Source of the DNA: Amphimedon queenslandica
Taxonomy: Eukaryota > Porifera > Demospongiae > Haplosclerida > Niphatidae
DNA: 64,000 nucleotides
Reading direction: 5' to 3'
Assembly (NCBI RefSeq): GCF_000090795.2
Contig: NW_003546251.1
Span: 695,338-759,337 of the forward strand
Made by a program: the position numbers and the translations under genes. The notes below the pieces were generated by a model. The model had not been told where the DNA came from and searched no databases. It saw only the letters and a program-made list of their open reading frames with translations. This document shows positions 9,755 to 20,287 of this stretch, piece by piece (positions within the stretch are counted from its first letter, which is position 1; each line of letters begins with the position of its first letter).

Positions 9755-10660
9755 ATGGCTAAAAGTCGCAAGGAGTTCAATGCAGGAGTGATTCAGCTCA
9801 AGCAATTTTGGGAATCGAAAATTGACAAGCACATGGAAGAAGTTGAGAAGAAAAGCAAGCCAACACCTGTAGGTGTGGCCTCAGCAATTGTAGTCCAGTT
9901 ATTGGCAATTGGATTTGCTAATTTTATCATATGGCTTGCAAAGCCTAGCAGCAGTAAGCATAATTATTGAACTATTATTATTTTTTGCAAAAATCATCAA
10001 TTAAAGTTCACATATATGTACACACACTGTAACACTACTTATAATTTATTTTTATAGGTATTTTTTCATGGCATCCTACAATGATGACATTAGGCGTAAG
10101 TTATACAATAAATATTAGAATTTATTCGATTATTTTTGTTCCATCAGTTTATGGTTCTAATGATGGAAGCTATAGTTATATTCTCGCCTTGGTTTTCAGT
10201 CGGTTTGGGTGGTTCTTCACACAATGGGAAGGTGTTCTATCACTGGGTACTTCAAGTTTGTGGTCTGGTCTGTGCTTACATTGGCCTTGGGGTAATATCT
10301 TATAATAAATTCATCAATGGTTATCCACACTATACCAGCTGGCACGGTTTCATGGGGATACTAGTCTGTTGTTCTCTAGCAGTTCAAGCCTGTGGTGGTA
10401 TCATTGAACTCTACCCTACTGCTCTTCCTTTTAAAGTCCGTAAAGTTATACTCAAACGTCTTCATGCTTTCTCCGGGACTGTTACATTTGCTGGAGCGAT
10501 GATAACGCTATTCTTGAGTCTTTACTCAAACTGGTTTTTGAATCAAGTTTCAAACGTGTTCCTCTGGACCGCACTGGCTGCCTGTCCTATACTAATACTG
10601 GTCATTGTCATTGGACAGTTTGGAAGGAACCATATCTCACTAATGTTTAGAAGAAATTGA
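9755..10660 (+). CDS. Cytochrome b561 domain-containing protein (CYB561D2-like)
   Basis: Exons 9755-9953, 10058-10095 and 10148-10660 join in frame to 249 residues. A short cytosolic N-terminus (MAKSRKEFNAGVIQ) precedes about six hydrophobic segments. The block SIFSWHPTMMTLG, then FMVLMMEAIVIFSP, then HWVLQVCGLVCAYIGLG aligns with CYB561D2. The histidines expected to bind two haems are visible in SWHP, FYHWV, TSWHGFMG and KRLHAFSG. Family members move electrons from ascorbate across internal membranes to reduce ferric iron or other acceptors. An in-frame ATG exists at 9695, but the 9755 start matches the family's short N-terminus better. The second exon is only 38 bases. Confidence 0.88.
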
Positions 10661-10823
10661 GTTTTTTAATCAATTTATTTTGTGATGTAATTTCAAAATT
10701 TCACATAAAAGCACATTAATTTTTTGATTTGTCTCTTTCTTTGAGGATTATCACTTTGTGTGTGTGGGATAGAAAATAAATAGTAAAAGTACATAATAAT
10801 TATAATTGTAATGAACAAAATAA

Positions 10824-12715
10824 TTACTGCAGAACACAGCAAGTGCCTCCTTTAGCCTAAGAAAAAAAGAAAACAGAAAATATATGAAGATTTAATGGTC
10901 AATAGCTTCAGGAAAGACAAAAGACCCATTACCTCTTTATAAAATGCTTTTGATGTGCTGCTAAGTTTGTCAGTCTTGGAAACAAGATCATCTAATTTCT
11001 CCCCTCTCTCCAACAAAGCTTCTAATGTCTCATGCTGCAAAAATAAACAGTTGTTATGACTACTCTCTCTCACACACCCACACCCACACCCTAATTCCTC
11101 CTATAATCACTAAGTAACATATACCTCCCACTCAAGATGCTACACCCAATCTTTAATTAAATTTCGTGAATACAATATGTCACACACACACACACACCCA
11201 CTCTCGCTCTCTGGAAAAATTCAAGAAATTTCTGATAATGATTAGCATCTACTCTTAATTAGAGGTAAAAGAGAGAGAGAACTTACTAAAACAATTTTAG
11301 TGTCATCAAGGTCTTGCTGTACTCTCATAATAGAATCAGCTTCTTTGGGATCCTGAACAGAGTACAATAACTGATGTGCAAAAACCATTATTGTTATTTT
11401 GATATCTTACTTGGTACTTTTTTAGGAAGTCGTCCAATGGAGGATATGAGAGATCGCTATAAAGAATAGAAGCAATTAATGCTAACGACTTTAAATAGCA
11501 AATTTAGCATTGAATGATTGGGATCGTTAAACCACTAAATTACATTTTAATTTATAATCTTACCTAGGTGGTTGTTCCCATGAAGAACGTGGGAAATCAG
11601 ACGAATACAATTCTAGTACCTACAATATATAAAAGAAATGGGCATCAGTGTTTCCCACAAAGCATGCTAAGTGAGCTAAACAGCATGAGCTTCATGAGCT
11701 GACAAGCACTACAATACAGTACATGACATTTGGAGCAACTTTTTAAAAAATTCATAAAAAATCCAAATTTGATCGGAATCAGCTCAAACTTGCTACACAA
11801 CATAAGGACATGTATACGTATCAGAAAATATTATTAAAATAGAAAATTCTGTCCTAGTCATTTTTGGCAAAATTTGGCCAAAATCCCTGTACTATAGTAC
11901 AGGGACTTTTAACCAATTTTGAAGTAACTTTTAAAATTCGTAAAAAATCCAATTTTGATCGGAATCAGCTCAAACTTGCTACACAACATAAGAACATGTA
12001 TATGTATCAGGAAAAAATATAAAAATTGAGAAACTTTTCTGTGTGATTTTTGTCAAAATTCCTTGTATTATAGTACTGGGTCTTTGGCCCAATTTTTGAG
12101 CAACTTGACAACCCACAGAAAAGAAGCTATGCTAAAATCCTGTTAGAAATTCTGATGGGCACACCCATCAATAATAATAAATAATGACTACGATTGTTTA
12201 AATATCAATAAAGAAAACAATTCAAAGTAAAAAATAACTAATAATAATAATAATAATAATAATCTTCATCTTCAAAATAGCAATATTTCCTTACTTTATT
12301 CATCAATGTAAAAGCAACTCTCACAGGATAGTCCATATCAGCAATCGCTACACAAGCTAAACCGTCTGAACGTACAAAAACATGACATCTGTACTCTAAG
12401 ACAAAACAATATTAATATCAAAACTATTGTTATTGTTTTAAATTTATCGTTTAAAATTACTATAAAAAGCAACTGACCTTGCTCCCTCACTGACTGTCGT
12501 TGTCCAGGGCTTGTCCTCTCTACCAATACATCACTGGTAAAAGCCATAAACTCTCTCACCCTACATCATTAATAAATTTCAAGCCACACCCACGAGGAGA
12601 GATTCACATACCCAGATCTTTGAAAATAACCAAATGATGATAGCTCGTACGAGGCTTTCTTTTGGATTGGCTTGAGCCCTTTGTAAAATACATTTATAGC
12701 GAAGAGACGAACCAT
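10824..12715 (-). CDS. YKT6: R-SNARE YKT6
   Basis: The protein starts at 12715 with MVRLFAINVFYKGLKPIQKK. A longin domain follows (FGYFQRS, VREFMAFTSDVLVERTSPGQ, ADMDYPVRVAFTLMNKVLE). The SNARE helix is in VQQDLDDTKIVLHETLEAL and LERGEKLDDLVSKTDKLSS, with the central arginine typical of R-SNAREs. The last exon gives AKGGTCCVLQ and a stop at 10824, so the end is CCVLQ. The CaaX box (CVLQ) suits farnesylation and the preceding cysteine suits palmitoylation, as in YKT6 of other animals, where lipid state controls membrane cycling. It acts in ER-Golgi, endosomal and autophagosome fusion. Several short exons make up the gene; the longest intron holds the palindromic repeat at 11650-12130. Confidence 0.93.
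11650..12130. repeat. Palindromic intronic repeat family, YKT6 copy
   Basis: Two similar monomers of about 180 bases are separated by a perfect 20-bp palindrome, CCCTGTACTATAGTACAGGG (11885-11904). The monomers share TCGGAATCAGCTCAAACTTG and ACATAAG(G/A)ACATGTATA. The left edge (TTTCCCACAAAGCATGCTAA) also marks the edge of the copy near 46085, inverted, and resembles that near 55225. There is no coding capacity. Confidence 0.75.
12240..12263. repeat. (AAT)n microsatellite in YKT6 intron
   Basis: A short uninterrupted AAT/TAA triplet run directly follows the palindromic repeat. Confidence 0.8.
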
Positions 12716-13120
12716 TATCTCCCAATTACTGTTGTTAAATGCTGTATCACTGCCAACACTGCATTTATAAAACTATTATTCAATATTCAAGTTTTAAACT
12801 AATTAATTATTCATTAATTTTACGTAATGAATATTTAATGAGTTGAGCTATGAATATTCAATGAGATATAGATCTATGAATAATAATGATTTGTTTTCCT
12901 TTATAATAACTGGAGAGAATCACTACAGCTATTATTTGCATTCCATCTCCTTGAGTGAGTGAAGAGAGCGAGAAAAAAGAACTTGAAACTATTTCTCAGT
13001 CAGTTTGCTATCTGGCCAGGTGGCTAGCTGATTGGCATTCATTGGAGCAAGCTCTGCTTTTGTCTGTACAATCAATATTATTGCAGTGAAAGCTACCAAC
13101 ACCTTTCTATTTAAGAAACC
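12716..13120. promoter_or_regulatory. Divergent promoter interval, YKT6 / Kelch-kinase
   Basis: About 405 AT-rich bases lie between divergent start codons, with several repeats of TGAATATT and ATGAATA between about 12780 and 12890. No recognisable core promoter motif and no ORF were found. Confidence 0.4.
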
Positions 13121-16100
13121 ATGCTCCGTCGCCTATTCTCGACTAGCACAAATGGTAAGTATTGTAAATAATTGATTAATATTATTAGTATTATTTTATG
13201 CTTTATGACTGAGGAGCAATTTCATCACTGATTATTGACTCATATGCAGTGGGCAGCATGAAAACAGCTACATTGATACAGTAGATCATGTTCTGTTGTT
13301 TTCAGATCTTTTTACTTAATTCCCATCCGGCAAAAATTAAGATACCATAAACGTGACTTGATGAGATTAGGTGATAGTAATATAATGCCATAAAAGAAGA
13401 TCTTAAGTTTCTTTAATAATGAATATTTCCTTACGCAAGCTCAAACAACACCCATACTAACAATTATTAGATTTCGCTAGTACAATACTGCAAGCTTAGC
13501 TTCATGCTTTGTGTGTGGGAGACCTGATTTATGGGTTAAGTTTTGATAGCGCTCTGTCACTATTAGCCACACATGCATTCAAAATTTGAACCCACTTAAC
13601 ACTTACACTGTGTTTACACACACATTCTTTACATCACTCATTACAACTATAGGGCTTGATAAAGCAGAAATAATCTATCCATACCAGCCTGTGCCAAGAT
13701 GGGGTCACTCTGCAGCATCAATCAACGGGAAGCTATACGTTTGGGGTGGTTGCATGGACACTTTGCCAAAAGTTCACTCGAGTGCAGAAAAGACCAGCTT
13801 ACTCTCGCAAGTTGAGATTTTCGACCCTCACAGTTTACTGTGGGAAAGACGCATGACGACTGGAAGCCCACCTCTTGGTGTTTACTGGAATGCATACACA
13901 AACACAGACAAGTATCTGTACACGTTTGGCGGGTACTGTGGTCATGGTAACTGCTACCACAACTCCGTGCATCAGCTAGATGTGACGACGCTTCAATGGA
14001 GAGAAGTGATGGCAGCCAATCCAAGTGATGCACCCATGAAGAAGTGGCAGTGTGGCATGGTGTCATTCACTCATAAAGACACCGAGTTTCTCTGCGTCTT
14101 TGGAGGCTGGGGTCTACTCAGTGCAAGCCACAAGAGCACAAAGCACGAGTTTGTAGCAGATAGGAGCAACCTGGGCTGTGTCTGGAGCAATGAGCTACAT
14201 TTCTTCAACCTCACGAAAGGTAAAATCATAACACAAACATCACTAGTTTAAGGAAATGAGCATGATCAGCATAATGAGCTATAAACATTGGCTCGGATAG
14301 CACTGTGTTGTGTTTCATTGCAAGCAACAACATGTGTACTCTCACAGAGATAAATCATGTCATTCTCATTCATACACACACAGGTACGTGGGACTGTCCA
14401 ACAACTACTGGCACTCAACCACCTCCCTGCCAAGGATTCACATTCACCAAAGTCGACTCTGAACGAGTAATACTCTTTGGTGGGTTCCAGCCAAACACAA
14501 GAAGGCGAGTCAATGATGTTTACATCTTGAACCTCCAGACCAAAGTAAGCCAAAACTAATTTACCTGCACACGCTTAACAATTTAAACGTACATGCATGA
14601 CCGAGACTGCTAACAATAATTGTGTTATATCTCAAGTGAATTGTTTAAAAGGAGCAACATCTGCCACTGAAATTGCACTGGAATTTAAACTCTATTCCTC
14701 ATAACCATCCTATTACTTTATCTCTTACTGTACATATATTAAATTAAGTAAGAGTGGACTAAAAATATCTTAATAAGGTATTTCATTAGCTTCAGAGTCA
14801 TAGCCACCACGTCTCATTAAGTCTCATTAACTGACACACACAAAAGTATTAAGTCATCCACCAATTACTTCATTGTTGTCACTATTTATTACCACAGCAC
14901 TGGATCAGACTCTATAATGGCAATGATCCAACTGTTGACTGGCCAATGGGGAGGGATGACCACTCAGCCTGTATCAAGAACGGGAGCTCGCCTCTATTCC
15001 TGACACTGGGAGGAGTCAACAACCAATTCAATACACTTGCAGACCTTTGGATTATGGACGTGGACAGCGGGAAATGGAAACAAGTAAGAGAAATAGAGAA
15101 GAACAAGAGATAATTGTAGAGTGAGAGAGTGACAAGTGGGAGAATGGAAAAAAGGTGAGGGAGAGAGAGAGGGGGAGGATAAAGGTTATAGGGTGGCGTA
15201 AGTATAAAGATTACATAGATGATGCTAAATGAAGCAATTAGATGTACTCTGTGGTTAAGTGTGGGAGTATGCATGTAACTGTTAAAATAGAAGCAAACAG
15301 AGGAAATGCATTAGGAGAAGATCATGACAGCTCCTTTTATGTGTTGGCATAGCTTTCCCAGAAGGAGAGGGTCTGGATTGACTTATTTACAAAATTACAA
15401 GAAAACACTTTTACCTAGTTTACATTGTCACTTAATAATGGTACTACAAGGCTTCAGAGTCACTTAACAACATTAAAATAAACTATTTGAAGCTTTAATA
15501 GTGCTCAGTGGCTTGTTACCGTGTCTTAATAGGTTGTTTTTCACATAAGAGAAGAGAGTGTACATGTAGTTTTGTTGTAGTGAGTGACAGTTTATGAGTA
15601 TAGCCAACATTCCTTCACTTCTATTTACTAAGAAATGTCATGCAGTGACTTGCTAATGCACACACATCATAGCATGAATCACTCACATACCACCAACCAA
15701 TAACAGCTACTACTTACTGATCATTAATATAGGTCAGCGCTCCACAAGTGGTGGTTGGAAGGAGAGGACATAGCACAATGGTATTCAGCCTTGCACCACG
15801 CCATTTCCTGCTGGTCATTTATGGTGGGATCTATGAATGGGTGGCAGAGAAATCACACAGGGAGCAGCCTGTTGTCACAGAAACGGCTGTCGTGGAATTA
15901 TGTAAGCTGTGACTGACATCAAAAGAATTTTTAGTGACAATTACTTTGACACTCCCTTGTCTTCTTTATAGGCGAAAGCAATGGAGACTGGAGAGTGATG
16001 TGTGATGAGAGAGCGGTCGATCAAGTACCTGCCATCACTGCCAGCAACAAGCAGCAGCAGCTCAACGGACACGAGAGACGACACATGATGGAAAATGGTT

Positions 16101-17362
16101 TCCGCCACTCGACAACTGACTTACACCAGATCTCGCCCAGGGAGGACAGGAAATCGAAAAAATCTCGAACAAACACCATGACACTCGACAGGAGGGCAGG
16201 GGCTTCGAAACAATTAGAAGAGGCAAAGAAAGAGATCAAAATGCTACAAGGACAACTCATCGACGCCATGAATATAGTTAGGAAGGCACGGAGACAAGGA
16301 GAGGAGTCTGAAGCCAAGAATGTACAGCTGGAAAAGAAAATCGAGCAGATCACAAAGGACTTGAGCGAAACGCAAGAAAAGCTCTCATCCTATGAGGAGA
16401 AGGCACAAGAGGCTCAGAAAACCATCGACCTACAAAGAAAAGAGATTGAAACAATCAAAAAGAAATCAGCATCACCAGAACCATCAAACAGCAGCACTTC
16501 AAGCAACACTGGGTTGATACTCCCTGATGAGTCATTACAGGGACTATGGGCCGTACCACCGTCCGATATACAAATAACACAAGCTGAGCTCTCGAGGGAC
16601 AAATGGTCATCGGTTTATGTCGGCTCACTCCGGGGTCTTCACATTGCTGCTAAATGCTACAAAGATACAGGGTCTATTAATGAAGGAATCTACTACAAAG
16701 CAATCAAGACTGCCCTGAGGGTACGCCATCCTAACATAATCCAATTCATTGGAGGAACAACTAACGCTAGCAACCCAATCATTCTCACTGAACTGATGCC
16801 TACCACGTTACGAATGACATTACGTCAAGGGCCTCTACCCAAGAGACAGGTTCTATCGATAGCATCAGATATATCAGGAGCTCTTAGCTACATACATCAG
16901 TTGGGTATCATTCATCGTGACGTCAACACAGTCAATGTACTACTCGAGCCAATGGGCAACAGTGCATGGAAAGCTAAACTCTCGGAATGTGCCTCAAGCA
17001 ATTTCACGAGTTATCTTAAACTCTCTTCTTGCTCTTCCCCTCATCCTTTTGCTTCAAGTAATTTCTCAATATTCGCTGCACCAGAAGCGAAAGCCCCTGA
17101 ACTATACACGCCTAAAACTGACATCTATGGCTTTGGGGTCGTTCTTCTAGAGATGTCCCAACCCTCAGAAGGGATTGCCTCCATTACCAACGGTGACCTC
17201 CGACCACGCCTTCAAAGGCTCGCCTGGCCGGCCATGGTTACCCTTATAAGGGCGTGCACATGTCCAGCCCCTTTAGACAGACCAAGTGCTTTTGAGGTAT
17301 TACAGAGGCTAAACAGTGGAGGGAACAGTCCTCCAGTTGTTAACAGTGAATCACTAGTCTAA
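13121..17362 (+). CDS. Kelch-repeat, coiled-coil and kinase-like fusion protein (predicted pseudokinase)
   Basis: Six exons (13121-13154, 13653-14219, 14384-14544, 14898-15083, 15733-15901, 15972-17362) join in frame to 835 residues. Residues about 20-370 are Kelch blades: PRWGHSAASINGKLYVWGG, YLYTFGGYC, FLCVFGGWG, VILFGGFQPN, LFLTLGGVN, and LLVIYGGIYEW. About 440-530 is a charged coiled coil (LEEAKKEIKMLQGQLIDAMN onward). About 560-810 is a TKL/tyrosine-like kinase fold. The beta-3 lysine is present (HIAAKCYK) and so is HRDVNTVNVLL, but the glycine loop is degraded (LSRDKWSSVYVG). The DFG position reads KLSECAS, so the magnesium-binding aspartate is missing. APEAKAPELYTPKTDIYGFG follows. No signal peptide or membrane span is seen, so it should be a cytosolic scaffold or sensor. 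Kelch-kinase fusions are not a vertebrate architecture; substrates are unknown. Confidence 0.85.
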
Positions 17363-17397
17363 CACACACACATGAATGCACATGCACAATTTTTATG

Positions 17398-17399
<2 letters not shown>

Positions 17400-17430
<31 letters not shown>
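17400..17430. repeat. (AC)n microsatellite
   Basis: A pure AC dinucleotide run lies in the short gap between the Kelch-kinase stop (17362) and the ARMH3 stop (17596). The two genes converge here. Confidence 0.9.
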
Positions 17431-17434
<4 letters not shown>

Positions 17435-17595
17435 GAAATGCATTCTTAACACAATTGTGTCAAAATTTGTACATCTCTATGTCGTCTCACTCTCTCTCTC
17501 TCCCTCTTTCTCTTCATTGTTGTCCTGTATCAAATTTAAAATGTTTAATAAGTATTAACAAATAAAGGTAGAAATTGATAATATGTAGCACAAGA

Positions 17596-20253
17596 TTATA
17601 CATTACCAGAGAGTTCAGACAGTATTGTCATTTGCTGTAAACTGGTTACTACTAAAGTCTTCCTAGCCTCACTAGTTATATTCCTTACCTGAAGAAGGAA
17701 AGAAAGAAGATTACAAAAAGATGCAGAAAAAGAAAAAAGAATAAAACAATGTGTTCGTTTTGTGTGTTCTTCTAGCTCTTCTTACTTACCAGTTGTGAAA
17801 AGTATGGAGATTCCTTTGGTTTCTCGCTATACTTGTCGTGTTGGTCTAGACCATCCTGCAACTTCAAAGTTAAAGTGTCATAGTTATTTCTTATCACTTC
17901 TAGTACCTGCAACCAGTAACATAACAAATCATAATGCCATCATTCATTAGCAATTGAGTCATTATACACAGACTATTGAGCATAGTATATGTTTATGCTA
18001 CACAGCTGTACCTGCTCGGTAGACAGTGCTGTCGTTTGATTGGTCGCACAACATTGATCAATTTTCGGTGCAAAATGATTCGCTATTGATCTGATATTGT
18101 ATAGTGCAGAAGTGAGGGAATTAGCAACAGAGGCTTGATCTTTACCAGGAGAAGAATACCTGAGAGCTGGAAGAGGAGAAAGAAAGGAAAAAAATAAAAA
18201 AGAAAGGAGGAATTAAAAGTTAAAAATAAGAGGGAGATAAATACATCAATTTAAAGAGAAAATAATAAAAAAATGTGCTTCCAGTTGATAGATAATTAAT
18301 TGATAGAGGTTTGATTGATTGATACCTAATTGATAGAGCCCATCAAAGGATGTCTTTACACGAATTAGTTCATAATAGAGCTCATCGTAGACCGTGGGAT
18401 CAGGAAGGAATGTGTCCCCATACGTAATAAACAGATTAAAGAGTTTAATGACCTGTAGAATAGATTATTAGCAACAATGAGTTTAAGTAAATAAAGTCTA
18501 AACACAAACAGTATTGACAAACTGTCTCATACTGCAGCTATTTATAACAAACAATGAAATAATTTAGTAGGAATAAATGAACACATACATGTGCATGTAC
18601 AAAAATGCTAAAAATGGCAGATATAATATGCCTGAATGTTAAGACACAGGAATACGAGTCATTTGGTTACCATACCGCAGCCTGTAGTTATGAAAATGAT
18701 TGTCAATAATGAAGCACACAGAGTGATTGTGTGTGAGAGAGACCACCCATAAAGATCACAAGATATACATATGTGTGTATGTACATGTACCTCGTTTGTA
18801 GGCACAAGATCACCTTCAGAGAGAAAGGGCATACACTATGACCTCATTGTATGTCCTATCATGTATATAGCATGTGTGTGAGCTTTGATCAATGTAAGTG
18901 TGTGCATACATGTTCATATATGGCCCATTGTGTGACATATTAAGTCATGCTACATGTATCCAGTATTTGTACACTACATATCAGACACTAGTGACAGTGT
19001 GATCCTTCATTGATGGTATATATCATACCAATAACAAGTGATTATCACTGAGTGGAGGCCATGGGAGAGCAGCTGTGTGTAACTCCACTAATTAGGAAGC
19101 TAATTTAATGCCATCCTGTGTGCCAATGTGCCTCAAATTAAACAATAATGTAAATACACACACACACACTATATACTACTACTCTATTCATTATTCATGC
19201 ATTTAATGAATAACTGTACTTATTTACTGAATCAAAACAAGATATTAGGTCTCATTAGTGCATAGCCTTTACGAGAGAGACACTAATCCAATTAGCTGTT
19301 ACTATGAGCTATTTCTCTCTCACCTGCTCCTGTACATGTATCCTTAAACTTAAGCCTAAAAACACTAAAATTTCATTACAAATGTGCATCCATTAATAAA
19401 CATAAACATCATTATACTCACTACATGTCATGTGTATACTCATTGACTTTTACCAACTACCATATAGCAGGTAATTTTGGAGGGACTAAAATTTGGCGAA
19501 TTGCTAAATTTTGGTGATTGGCGGTTTTTAAATTTGGCGAATTTGTGGCCACGTGCCATTGAGCATGCGTATAATCGCTCAAAATGGTGGATTTTTATTT
19601 TGGCGAATGACCATCAAAACGCCAAATTCGCCAAATTTAATCCCCTCCAAAATTACCCGCTATACGGTATTTTCACATCATTACGGTCCACTATAATTGT
19701 CATTCCTACTCCATTGCCGACTGTAATATTTTCCATCACAATACATGCAGCACATATATACATGTACATCAATGCTTCATTTACTACAGACACACACATA
19801 TAATGCTTAGTATTGCATTACACTTATTACTATAATTGTCATGCAGCTATGTTATGCTGCGGTAATTAAGGCTGTCCCATCAGAGCTTCGGTAGTCATAT
19901 ATCAAAGGAAAGGATACATGCAAAGGAACTGTGAGAACATACAACTAATTCTCTGATCACAGGCTGTAGAGAGGGTTATTGGGTCAGAGTTCAAATTTTA
20001 ATTTAAAGAGGGAAATATCATTCTCCTTTATAGTCTATACACATAAGGAATCACTATTCCTTTTATTCCTACAATTGTATAAGTACATGTACAATGTGGT
20101 GTACTTCATTTGCTGGGATGAATATGTTGATTGATGGTAGCAATTTCTCTCCATTTGAGACAAAGAAACGGACAAGACTAATGAGAGCTGAAGAGAAGAG
20201 AGAAAGAGAGAGGGAGAGAGAGAGAGAGAGAGGGAGAGAGAGAGAGAGAGAGG

Positions 20254-20287
<34 letters not shown>

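Noticed and set aside
13586-13655. Alternative start for the Kelch-kinase (ORF opening MNPLNTYTVFTHT)
   Set aside because: It is read-through of the intron. The exon at 13121-13154 has a start codon and a good donor, and joins in phase.
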